NCBI GenBank assembly: GCA_947176425.1
Contig: CAMWQV010000082.1
Coordinates: 1-7,823, forward strand
From: an uncultured Clostridia bacterium
Lineage (GTDB): Bacteria > Bacillota > Clostridia > Oscillospirales > Oscillospiraceae
Direction of reading: 5' to 3'
Length of the DNA stretch: 7,823 nucleotides
Below are positions 1 to 5,723 of the stretch, piece by piece. The first letter of the stretch is position 1; each line of letters begins with the position of its first letter. The notes beneath the pieces are model-generated. The model did not search any database. It saw only the letters and a program-made list of their open reading frames with translations, and was not told the DNA's origin. The position numbers were made by a program, and so were the translations under genes.

Positions 1-1
1 A

Positions 2-310
2 ATCTATATTGAGGGTTTCGGTTTGGGCGGCGTGCCGTTTCTGAAAGGCGATTTTACCGCCGAAATCCGCCGGGCGTCAGAAGCCGGCCTGCCGATTTTG
101 GTCGGTAGCCAGTGCCGGTATGAAGGCAGCAACCTGCGGATTTATGAAACCGGTCAGCGGATTCTGGAATGCGGCGGTATTCCCGTCCATAATATGACCC
201 AGGAAGCTGTCGTTACAAAACTGATGTGGTGTTTGGGCCAGACAAAAAAACGGGAGGATATCTTGCGGCTGTTCCAACAGAATTTGGTACAGGAAGTAAG
301 CTTTCTATAG
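2..310 (+). CDS. ansA: Type I L-asparaginase, C-terminal part (5' end outside window)
   Basis: The last 102 residues of an L-asparaginase, which hydrolyses asparagine to aspartate and ammonia. The frame is open from base 2 and ends at TAG 308-310. The visible part matches the C-terminal domain of the asparaginase/glutaminase fold: a 'GFGLGGVPF' segment, then 'SQC' where the family has TQC or SQC, then 'YETGQ' and the hallmark 'NMTQEAVVTKLMW'. The ending 'QNLVQEVSFL' resembles the cytosolic type I enzymes (AnsA) more than periplasmic type II enzymes; this subtype call is an inference. The catalytic threonines lie in the missing N-terminal domain, so activity cannot be judged. A TTG at 23 could be read as a start, but the homology continues upstream of it, so it is an internal leucine codon. 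The gene runs convergently with kbl. Confidence 0.9.
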   Translation: MYIEGFGLGGVPFLKGDFTAEIRRASEAGLPILVGSQCRYEGSNLRIYETGQRILECGGIPVHNMTQEAVVTKLMWCLGQTKKREDILRLFQQNLVQEVSFL

Positions 311-312
311 GA

Positions 313-346
313 AAAAGTGGGAAAGTGCAGAAGCTTTCCCACTTTT
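313..346. terminator. Bidirectional intrinsic terminator between ansA and kbl
   Basis: The arms AAAAGTGGGAAAG (313-325) and CTTTCCCACTTTT (334-346) are perfectly complementary, with an 8-base loop (326-333). The A/T ends supply a short U-run in whichever direction RNA polymerase arrives. It begins 2 bp after the asparaginase stop and ends 6 bp before the kbl stop. This is where a shared terminator of two convergent genes is expected. Confidence 0.88.
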
Positions 347-352
347 GGCATT

Positions 353-1540
353 TCAGATACCCATTTCCGCTTTTACTTCTCCAAAGCATTTTACGGCGAA
401 ATCCAAGTCTTCTTTGGTATGTCCCGCCGAGACCTGTGTCCGTATTCTTGCCCGTCCCTGCGGCACGACCGGATAGCTGAATCCAACCACATAGACGCCT
501 TTTTCCAGCATCCGCGCCGCAAATTCCCCCGCAACTTTCGCGTCGTAAAGCATCACGGCAACAATCGGATGGGTTCCGGGCAGAACGTCAAAGCCCAGCC
601 TGCCCAGTTCCTGACGGAAATATGCGGTATTCTCCTGCACACGGTCCCGCAGTTCCGTTGACGCGGTAAGCAGCTCCAAAGTCTTGATACTGGCCGCGCA
701 GATCGACGGAGCCAGCGTATTGGAAAACAGGTAGGGTCTGCTCCGCTGGCGCAGAAGGTCCACAATTTCCTGCCGCGCCGCCGTATAGCCGCCCGACGCG
801 CCGCCCAACGCCTTGCCCAACGTACCGGTAATAATATCCACACGGTCCTGAACGCCGCAATATTCCGGTGTTCCCCGTCCGGTATCGCCCATGAATCCAA
901 CGGCGTGGCTGTCATCCACCATCACCAGCGCGTCAAATTCATCCGCCAGATCACAGATGCCTTTCAAATCCGCAATATAGCCGTCCATTGAGAACACGCC
1001 GTCCGTCGCAATCAGTTTGATTCTGCATCCGGCAGCGCTGGCCGCCTCCAGTTGGATACGGAGGTCCTCCATATTATTATTTTTGTAGCGGTAACGCTTT
1101 GCTTTGCATAAACGAACGCCGTCAATGATTGAGGCGTGGTTCAGTTCGTCGGAGATCACGGCGTCTTCCGGTCCCAGCAGCGTCTCAAACAGCCCGCCGT
1201 TGGCATCGAAACAGGAGGAGTACAGAATCGCGTCGTCTGTCCCCAGAAACTCCGCCAGTTTTTTCTCCAGCGTCTTATGAATCGACTGTGTTCCGCAGAT
1301 AAAACGCACCGAGGACAGTCCAAACCCCCATTGATCATAGCTGTCTTTTGCCGCGGCGATTAGTTCCGGATGGTTCGACAGTCCCAAATAGTTGTTCGCG
1401 CACATATTGACGACATCCTTTGCCGCCGTCGTCGCGACACGGGACTGCTGGGGCGTGGTCATAATGCGTTCGCCCTTCCAAGTCCCTGCCTCACGAATCG
1501 CTTCCAGTTCTTTCCGGTATTTTTCCAATGCTGCTTTCAT
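353..1540 (-). CDS. kbl: Glycine C-acetyltransferase (2-amino-3-ketobutyrate CoA ligase)
   Basis: A PLP-dependent enzyme of the alpha-oxoamine synthase family (fold type I). It cleaves 2-amino-3-ketobutyrate with CoA to glycine and acetyl-CoA, the second step of threonine breakdown after Tdh. The 395 residues match the usual length (about 398 in E. coli). Visible landmarks are 'NNYLGLSNHP' near residue 49, 'NHASIIDG' (His135, expected to stack on PLP), 'VDDSHAVGF' (Asp209/Asp210, His212), and 'TGTLGKALGGASGG' with the Schiff-base lysine at Lys243. 'SNTLAP' and 'RIRTQVSAGHT' follow. All key residues are present. The start at 1540 is chosen because AGGAGG (complement of 1548-1553) sits 7 bases upstream; an in-frame ATG at 1567 lies inside tdh. 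That ribosome site shares bases with the tdh stop codon (1552-1554), so the two genes are probably co-transcribed and translationally coupled. The window shows no other promoter for kbl. Confidence 0.96.
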   Translation of the reverse strand: MKAALEKYRKELEAIREAGTWKGERIMTTPQQSRVATTAAKDVVNMCANNYLGLSNHPELIAAAKDSYDQWGFGLSSVRFICGTQSIHKTLEKKLAEFLGTDDAILYSSCFDANGGLFETLLGPEDAVISDELNHASIIDGVRLCKAKRYRYKNNNMEDLRIQLEAASAAGCRIKLIATDGVFSMDGYIADLKGICDLADEFDALVMVDDSHAVGFMGDTGRGTPEYCGVQDRVDIITGTLGKALGGASGGYTAARQEIVDLLRQRSRPYLFSNTLAPSICAASIKTLELLTASTELRDRVQENTAYFRQELGRLGFDVLPGTHPIVAVMLYDAKVAGEFAARMLEKGVYVVGFSYPVVPQGRARIRTQVSAGHTKEDLDFAVKCFGEVKAEMGI

Positions 1541-1551
1541 CAAAATTCCTC

Positions 1552-2592
1552 CTATTCCTTCGTCCAATCCAAAATAACCTTCCCGGACTTTCCGCTGTTC
1601 ATTGCGGCAAAGCCCTCCTCAAACTGCGTATAGTGGAAACGATGGGTAATAACCGGCGTCAGGTCCAGACCGCCCTGCACCATATAGGACATCTGGTGCC
1701 AGTTATCCAGCTTGCGGCCATAAATCCCCTGGAGAGTCAGCCCTTTGCAGATGACGCTGTTCATATCCATCGGCACCGGCTTATTAGAAATCCCCAGCAG
1801 GCTGATCTTGCCGCCGTTGCGCATAACGGAGATCATCTGTGTCAGCGCCTCTCCGCTGCCGCTCATCTCCAGTCCAATGTCAAAGCCTTCCACAAGCCGC
1901 TGTTTGTGCATTACTTCCCTCAAATCCTCGCTGAGTGTATTGACAGCGGCGTCCGCGCCCATTTTACGCGCCAGCTCCAGACGGTAGTCATTGATGTCGG
2001 TAATCACTACCCGTCTCGCGCCTGCGTACTTGCAGATACCCACAGCGATAATGCCAATAGGACCGGCGCCGGTAATCAGCACATCCTCACCCACCAAGTT
2101 CCACATCAGGGCGGTATGCGCCGCGTTGCCGACGGCGTCGAAAAAAGCGACCACGTCTTCCGGAAGATTGGGGTCAATGAGAATCACATTGCTTTCAGGA
2201 ATGCAGACATATTCGGCAAACGCACCGTCCCGGTCCACGCCGACGCTCTGGGTATCTTTACACCACTGGATATTTCCGGTATGGCAGTTCCGGCAGTGTC
2301 CGCAGGTAATATGTCCCTCACCGCTGACACGGCGTCCGATACGCAGTCCGGTAACGCCTGCGCCGACAGCCGCGATCTCGCCCACATATTCATGACCGAT
2401 TGCCATAGGGGGCTTGATATGTTCGACGGCCCAGGGGTCCCAGTTATAGATATGTACGTCGGTGCCGCAGATCGCGGTCTTATGCACTTTGATAAGCACC
2501 TGACCGGGTCCCGGTTCGGGAATGGGAATCCGCCGCAGTTCCAGTCCGGCACCCGGAGCTGTTTTCACCAGCGCGTCCATGAGCTGACTCAT
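1552..2592 (-). CDS. tdh: L-threonine 3-dehydrogenase (zinc, NAD+)
   Basis: A medium-chain zinc alcohol dehydrogenase that oxidises L-threonine to 2-amino-3-ketobutyrate with NAD+ in the cytosol. The 346 residues compare with 341 in E. coli. The catalytic zinc site shows as 'CGTDVHIYNWD' (Cys42) and 'GHEYVGE' (His67, Glu68). The structural zinc site is the four-cysteine lobe Cys97, Cys100, Cys103, Cys111. The nucleotide-binding glycine motif 'GAGPIG' spans 175-180, followed by Asp199 at the end of the next strand, which favours NAD+ over NADP+. The 'HIYNWD' stretch is typical of true threonine dehydrogenases. The start at 2592 has AGGAGG (complement of 2599-2604) six bases upstream and is preferred to an in-frame ATG at 2613, which lies upstream of that ribosome site. 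Placement directly before kbl confirms the pathway. A strong promoter precedes it. Confidence 0.95.
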   Translation of the reverse strand: MSQLMDALVKTAPGAGLELRRIPIPEPGPGQVLIKVHKTAICGTDVHIYNWDPWAVEHIKPPMAIGHEYVGEIAAVGAGVTGLRIGRRVSGEGHITCGHCRNCHTGNIQWCKDTQSVGVDRDGAFAEYVCIPESNVILIDPNLPEDVVAFFDAVGNAAHTALMWNLVGEDVLITGAGPIGIIAVGICKYAGARRVVITDINDYRLELARKMGADAAVNTLSEDLREVMHKQRLVEGFDIGLEMSGSGEALTQMISVMRNGGKISLLGISNKPVPMDMNSVICKGLTLQGIYGRKLDNWHQMSYMVQGGLDLTPVITHRFHYTQFEEGFAAMNSGKSGKVILDWTKE

Positions 2593-2629
2593 ACTTGTCC
2601 TCCTATAAAACACAATTATATTTTATTTT

Positions 2630-2642
2630 GTACCTAAGATAC
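2630..2642. promoter_or_regulatory. Possible operator palindrome at the tdh transcription start
   Basis: The 13-mer GTACCTAAGATAC is an inverted repeat with five of six base pairs matched around a central base. It covers the expected transcription start of the tdh promoter (-10 box ends at 2647). A repressor bound here would block initiation. It is short, imperfect and lies in A+T-rich DNA, so chance is a real alternative; no regulator gene is visible in the window. Confidence 0.3.
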
Positions 2643-2646
2643 GGAC

Positions 2647-2675
2647 AGTATAAAGCTTTTTTCCGAAAATGTCAA
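2647..2675 (-). promoter_or_regulatory. SigA-type promoter of tdh-kbl
   Basis: On the - strand, a perfect -35 box TTGACA (complement of 2670-2675) is separated by exactly 17 bp from TATACT (complement of 2647-2652), one mismatch from the -10 consensus. Transcription should start near 2640, giving a leader of about 48 bases before the tdh ATG. That is too short for a known riboswitch. The promoter lies in the 96-bp gap after the Gfo/Idh gene, so tdh-kbl can be transcribed independently of the genes upstream. Confidence 0.88.
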
Positions 2676-2688
2676 TGCCAATTTTCTT

Positions 2689-3672
2689 CTACTCCGCGTC
2701 CGACGGAAAACGAATGCCCGCGGATTTACGGGCCTCTGTCAGTACGCTGCTGGCCTCCAAGGAACGTGACAGCGCCTCATAGCAGTTCTCAAAGTCTTGT
2801 TCCTGAATCTCCTGCTGAAAAGCACGGAACTCCATCTCCATCCGGTGCTGTGTCTGTATATGGAACGTCTCCTCGGTGCCGTCGTTCAGGTGCAGCGTCA
2901 CTTCTCCGCAGATATTCGCGGGCGTATTTTGCAGAAGATAGCCGTTTGTTCCCTGAATGATATACCGGTTCGGCGAGGAACTGTCTTTTGCCGCCGCGCT
3001 GACTGCCTGAAAATTCGGATACTGCATCCAAAGAACGCCGCTGGTATCGATTCCACGGTCTATATTTGCGTGATAAACGACTTCTTCCGGCATACCAAAC
3101 AGTCCCAGCAGCCAATGAATATTGTACAAATTCAGGTCCATCAGCGCACCGCCGGATTTCTGCGGGTCAAAAACAGGCGGTGTTTCCCCACGCTGAAACG
3201 CCTCATAGCGGCTGCTGAACTGACTGAAATTGCAGCTGACTAATTTGATATCCCCGATTCGGTGGAGCTGCGCTTTCAGGGCCGCATAATCCGGCTGGTA
3301 TACCGTGGTAATCGCTTCAAAAAGAAACAGTCCTTTTTTCATGGCCAGATCCGCCAGCCGTTCCGACTCATCAAGGCTGCTTGCCAGCGGTTTTTCTACA
3401 ATCACATGTTTTCCGGATAACAGCGCCGCTTCCGCCATACTGATATGCAGGGAATTGGGCGTGCCGATATAAACCACACCGGCGTCTGTCTCCGCCAGCA
3501 TCTGCGAAAAATCCGTAAACACAGCCGCATTTCCGCACTGTGCCGCCAATTCCCCAGCTTTTCCGGCGCTTCGGACTGTAGCGCAGATCGCGGCCACTTC
3601 CCAGCCCCAGTCCGCGAGATACGGCAAAACAGTCTGGACAATCTGCCCAGTACCGGCAATCGCTAATTTCAT
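2689..3672 (-). CDS. Gfo/Idh/MocA family NAD(P)-dependent oxidoreductase
   Basis: A dehydrogenase of the glucose-fructose oxidoreductase / inositol dehydrogenase family, 327 residues, within the usual range. The N-terminal Rossmann domain starts at once with 'KLAIAGTGQIVQ' (glycine motif about residues 7-10). The signature 'EKP' (Glu93-Lys94-Pro95), which contributes the nicotinamide-side lysine, follows 'GKHVIV'. The C-terminal substrate domain shows 'GGALMDLNLYNIHWL', where Asp179 and His186 occupy the usual catalytic positions. The substrate, probably a sugar, polyol or diol derivative, cannot be told from the sequence. Two ATGs are adjacent (3675 and 3672); the second is preferred because GGAGG (complement of 3680-3684) is then 7 bases away instead of 4. 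The gene starts 14 bp after the stop of the small upstream gene, and its ribosome site lies right next to that stop, so it probably belongs to the GNAT operon. No terminator is visible after it. Confidence 0.9.
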   Translation of the reverse strand: MKLAIAGTGQIVQTVLPYLADWGWEVAAICATVRSAGKAGELAAQCGNAAVFTDFSQMLAETDAGVVYIGTPNSLHISMAEAALLSGKHVIVEKPLASSLDESERLADLAMKKGLFLFEAITTVYQPDYAALKAQLHRIGDIKLVSCNFSQFSSRYEAFQRGETPPVFDPQKSGGALMDLNLYNIHWLLGLFGMPEEVVYHANIDRGIDTSGVLWMQYPNFQAVSAAAKDSSSPNRYIIQGTNGYLLQNTPANICGEVTLHLNDGTEETFHIQTQHRMEMEFRAFQQEIQEQDFENCYEALSRSLEASSVLTEARKSAGIRFPSDAE

Positions 3673-3686
3673 CATGTTACCTCCGT

Positions 3687-4016
3687 CTATTCAAAAAAAT
3701 ATCGCGTCACATCTACATCATCAATATGTATATGCCACTGCGCGTCAGGCAGCAGGCCAATGATTTCCTGTAGACAGTCTGACCAGTAGTCATGTACTTC
3801 CGCAAAATGCGCTTCGCCTCCGTCTATAGGCAATTTTGTCGCTCCTTGGAAAATGATATCTTCCCCTGTATCCAAATCGTAAATGCAAAAAGGCTCATAC
3901 ATTTCTCCTAACGGATAGTCTGCAATATACTGTTCCGCAGCCTTCCGGCACGCTTCCTGCTCTTGGGCAGTTATCGGATATTCCCTTTTCGCTGTGTAAT
4001 ATAAGGATATGGACAT
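3687..4016 (-). CDS. Conserved-looking protein of unknown function, 109 residues
   Basis: I do not recognise a named family. The product is soluble-looking and acidic, without a signal peptide or membrane segment. It begins 'MSISLYYTAKR', has aromatic clusters ('YEPFCIYDLD'), a 'GATKLP' turn, and ends 'WHIHIDDVDVTRYFFE'. The reading frame is coding-like: it has a clear start with AGAGG upstream (complement of about 4026-4030, inside the end of the GNAT gene), only 6 bp separate it from the GNAT stop codon, and it sits 14 bp before the oxidoreductase start. These spacings argue for a real gene in an operon, translated together with its neighbours. Base composition is intermediate between the A+T-rich GNAT gene and the G+C-richer dehydrogenase. 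Confidence 0.75.
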   Translation of the reverse strand: MSISLYYTAKREYPITAQEQEACRKAAEQYIADYPLGEMYEPFCIYDLDTGEDIIFQGATKLPIDGGEAHFAEVHDYWSDCLQEIIGLLPDAQWHIHIDDVDVTRYFFE

Positions 4017-4022
4017 GTCAAA

Positions 4023-4487
4023 TTACCTCTTTTCATAGTGTATAATTGTCATTTTATCGTTAATGATTTCTGTTTGACCTGCCTTATGATACCCCATCTT
4101 CTCATACAGATAACAATTCGCATCTTCTTGAAGGATCGTGGCTACTTTCCAGTTGTCCTTTCCATGAATATGCTCTGCTTCTCTTATTGCAGCCTGAGCA
4201 TATCCTTTGTTTCGATATCCCTTTATAACAAAAATTGGAGAGATTCTCTTTTGTCCACCATCTTTCCCATCTACCACCCTAATAGCACCAACTATTTTAT
4301 CATTATCTATAATATAGTAAAAATAAGTATCGGTCTGCTTTAATTTTTCTTCGATTCTCTCTATTGTTTCGCTGCCTGGGCTTATATCGTAATCTTGATA
4401 TTTGGCTAATAGTTCAGAAAATGCACCTATCTGTAATTTCCAAATGGTATAACTATCTTTTACTGCCGCCCTTTTTAGCTCTATGAT
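4023..4487 (-). CDS. GNAT family N-acetyltransferase lacking a canonical start codon
   Basis: An acetyl-CoA-dependent acetyltransferase of the GNAT superfamily; the substrate is unknown. The frame is open on the - strand from a TGA at 4506-4508 to TAA at 4023-4025. It encodes a complete GNAT fold: an N-terminal 'IELKRAAVKDSY', an acidic 'YQDYDISPGSE' segment, strand 'YFYYIIDNDKIVGAIRVVD', the acetyl-CoA pyrophosphate loop 'YRNKGYA' (R/Q-x-x-G-x-G/A motif A), and a C-terminal 'CYLYEKMGYHKAG' (motif B). The only ATG, GTG or TTG in frame is a GTG at 4277, which would remove the first half of the domain. A good ribosome site (GGGAGG, complement of 4497-4502) precedes a run of ATT ATT ATC ATA codons. 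Homology to 'MIELKRA'-type N-termini suggests the ATC at 4485-4487 (154 residues) or an ATT at 4488-4490. The gene is either translated from a non-canonical start or inactivated by a start-codon mutation. It is visibly A+T-rich (18 of 60 bases are G or C in 4261-4320). Confidence 0.75.
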   Translation of the reverse strand: MIELKRAAVKDSYTIWKLQIGAFSELLAKYQDYDISPGSETIERIEEKLKQTDTYFYYIIDNDKIVGAIRVVDGKDGGQKRISPIFVIKGYRNKGYAQAAIREAEHIHGKDNWKVATILQEDANCYLYEKMGYHKAGQTEIINDKMTIIHYEKR

Positions 4488-4496
4488 AATAATCGA

Positions 4497-4502
4497 CCTC
4501 CC
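4497..4502 (-). promoter_or_regulatory. Ribosome binding site that locates the GNAT start
   Basis: GGGAGG on the - strand, immediately before the ATT ATT ATC ATA run. From its last base there are 3, 6, 9 and 12 bases to the four candidate codons. Only the second ATT (4488-4490) and the ATC (4485-4487) have normal spacing. It shows that translation was designed to begin here rather than at the internal GTG at 4277. Confidence 0.6.
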
Positions 4503-4521
4503 ATTTCAGTTTATCAGCCAA

Positions 4522-4550
4522 ATTCTATCACAGGCTTTCACTCAATTCAA
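4522..4550 (-). promoter_or_regulatory. Extended -10 promoter of the GNAT operon
   Basis: On the - strand, TTGAAT (complement of 4545-4550, four of six to the -35 consensus) is followed after 17 bp by TAGAAT (complement of 4522-4527), with a TGA just upstream that fits the TGn extended -10 element. Transcription would start near 4515, about 28 bases before the GNAT coding start. It should serve the GNAT, unknown and Gfo/Idh genes. Confidence 0.65.
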
Positions 4551-4622
4551 TCTGTTTTTGTGAAATAGCTGAAGTTTTAAGCCAGCAGCACTTTTCTTAA
4601 AAGGGACATGTGCATTTTGTTA

Positions 4623-4651
4623 TTGACCTGAGAGGAATTTAGGGTTATACT
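4623..4651 (+). promoter_or_regulatory. SigA-type promoter of the xpaC-telA operon
   Basis: TTGACC (4623-4628), a 17-bp spacer, and TATACT (4646-4651), each one base off consensus. Transcription should start near 4658, leaving a short leader of about 33 bases with GGAGG at 4680-4684 before the ATG at 4691. The promoter is back to back with that of the GNAT operon. No motif of an alternative sigma factor is obvious. Confidence 0.8.
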
Positions 4652-4690
4652 GTTAGATGTGGTATTAGAGCCCGGTCAAGGAGGTACGTT

Positions 4691-5404
4691 ATGAGTAATC
4701 CGGCGAAAAAGAAGAGCGGAGGCGTTCTGCCTTTTTATGGCGCGGCGGCGGCGTGGGTTCTCTATGCCCTGCTGTTCGATCTGTATCGCGTGAGCCATTT
4801 TGTTTTTGCCGGGCTGCTGTCTTTAGGCGTCTTTATTCTTCTGGAAACCGTCTGTACAAATGATGAACCGAATATTGAGGTCACGGTACAGGGAAATCCG
4901 AAAAAGAAAGAGGAAACCGGCAATACGGAACTCGACCAGATGCTCCGCGATGGTCAGGCGGCTGTCAGAGAAATGGAGCGTCTTGATCTCAGTATCGCTG
5001 ACGAAGCTGTCTCCGCAAATATCCGCAGGCTGTCCGCTGCCTGTGAGCAAATTTTCGTCCAGGTCAGGCAGAATCCCGCAAAGCTGCCGCAAATCCGAAA
5101 ATTTATGGACTACTATCTGCCCACTACCCTGAAACTTCTTAATTCCTACAGCCAAATGGACGCCGCCGGTGTCAGCGGACAGAATATCGATTCTTCCAAA
5201 CGCCGGATCGAGAATATCCTGACAACCATCGTCTCCGCTTTTGAGAAGCTGCTGGACAGTCTCTTTGGTTCCGACGCTCTTGACATCTCGACGGATATCT
5301 CCGTATTGGAAACCATGCTGGCGCAGGAGGGACTGACCGGGGAGAAAATGGAGGCGGAAACCGTGAAAAACGCGGACGGGTCCGATATTGATCTGGAACT
5401 GTAA
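4691..5404 (+). CDS. xpaC: XpaC family membrane protein (5-bromo-4-chloroindolyl phosphate hydrolysis protein)
   Basis: A 237-residue protein of the XpaC family. The family name comes from a Bacillus gene that affected hydrolysis of a chromogenic indolyl phosphate; the true biochemical role is not established. Two membrane segments lie at about residues 12-31 and 36-54. The N-terminus is basic ('AKKK'), so by the positive-inside rule the long remainder is cytosolic. This part is helical and charged (about 75-237), with the family-like stretch 'RKFMDYYLPTTLKLLNSY' at 136-153. The tail is acidic ('DGSDIDLEL'). The ribosome site GGAGG lies 6 bases before the ATG. XpaC is found next to a TelA-family gene in Bacillus subtilis (xpaC-yaaN), and the same pair occurs here with a small gene between them, which strengthens the assignment. 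It is the first gene of the operon, directly behind the promoter. Confidence 0.85.
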   Translation: MSNPAKKKSGGVLPFYGAAAAWVLYALLFDLYRVSHFVFAGLLSLGVFILLETVCTNDEPNIEVTVQGNPKKKEETGNTELDQMLRDGQAAVREMERLDLSIADEAVSANIRRLSAACEQIFVQVRQNPAKLPQIRKFMDYYLPTTLKLLNSYSQMDAAGVSGQNIDSSKRRIENILTTIVSAFEKLLDSLFGSDALDISTDISVLETMLAQEGLTGEKMEAETVKNADGSDIDLEL

Positions 5405-5441
5405 ACGCTTTTTAATCATGATCCAACAAACAATATTTTTT

Positions 5442-5447
5442 AGGAGG
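5442..5447 (+). promoter_or_regulatory. Ribosome binding site fixing the start of the small membrane protein
   Basis: AGGAGG ends 9 bases before the ATG at 5457. It selects this start over an in-frame ATG at 5388, which lies inside the end of xpaC, has no such site and would add an unlikely N-terminus. Confidence 0.75.
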
Positions 5448-5456
5448 TATCGCAAC

Positions 5457-5705
5457 ATGGCAAAATTATTAGCGGCACTCAGCGTTATCCTTTCCGTTTC
5501 CGAAACGGCTTTGGGGGTCAAGTGGCTGACCGGCGCAAAAGAGAATGACTGGGACCCCAAACGGATTTTTTATGGCATTGTCTGGCTGGTAAACGCGGTG
5601 ATGCATATACTGATGGCCATTGATCTGCTGTCACAGGACGGCAGCGAAGAAGACGTCGATTTCGAGGACGCAGATTTGGACGGTCTCGACGGATACGAAG
5701 ATTGA
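5457..5705 (+). CDS. Small membrane protein with acidic tail, between xpaC and telA
   Basis: An 82-residue protein that I do not recognise as a named family. It has a hydrophobic N-terminal helix (about residues 4-20, 'LLAALSVILSVSETALG'), a polar loop 'KWLTGAKENDWDPKR' (22-36), a second hydrophobic helix (37-58, 'IFYGIVWLVNAVMHILMAI'), and a strongly acidic tail from 62 to the end (Asp and Glu at more than half of the positions, no basic residue). Membrane topology is ambiguous because the basic residues sit in the loop. It is 52 bp behind xpaC and 18 bp ahead of telA with a strong ribosome site, so it is very probably made together with them. A role as partner or anchor for the TelA or XpaC protein is an inference from position only. 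Confidence 0.8.
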   Translation: MAKLLAALSVILSVSETALGVKWLTGAKENDWDPKRIFYGIVWLVNAVMHILMAIDLLSQDGSEEDVDFEDADLDGLDGYED

Positions 5706-5723
5706 TAAACGGAGGATACTGCC

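Noticed and set aside
1528..2637. Long + strand open frame (369 codons) opposite tdh
   Set aside because: It is antisense to a complete, motif-bearing tdh gene and covers nearly the same span. Its product is rich in His, with no domain I recognise, and it has no ribosome site. It is explained by the codon bias of tdh.
2593..2640. Possible riboswitch leader before tdh
   Set aside because: The leader is only about 48 bases and contains no stable stem. It is too short for a glycine riboswitch or a T-box.
4023..4277. Short GNAT call starting at the GTG at 4277
   Set aside because: It would remove the N-terminal half of the GNAT domain. The frame continues upstream with matching sequence, and the promoter and ribosome site are at about 4500, not near 4277.
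4591..4603. Small hairpin CTTTT-CTT-AAAAG upstream of the xpaC promoter
   Set aside because: Five weak base pairs in A+T-rich intergenic DNA with no U-run or conserved context. It is likely due to chance.
5388..5456. N-terminal extension of the small membrane protein from the ATG at 5388
   Set aside because: That ATG lies inside xpaC without a ribosome site. The AGGAGG at 5442-5447 points to the ATG at 5457, which begins a normal hydrophobic N-terminus.
4823..5560. - strand open frame (245 codons) opposite xpaC and the small gene
   Set aside because: It crosses two + strand genes with good ribosome sites and has no recognisable features of its own. The same reasoning applies to the frame at 6057-6878 opposite telA.
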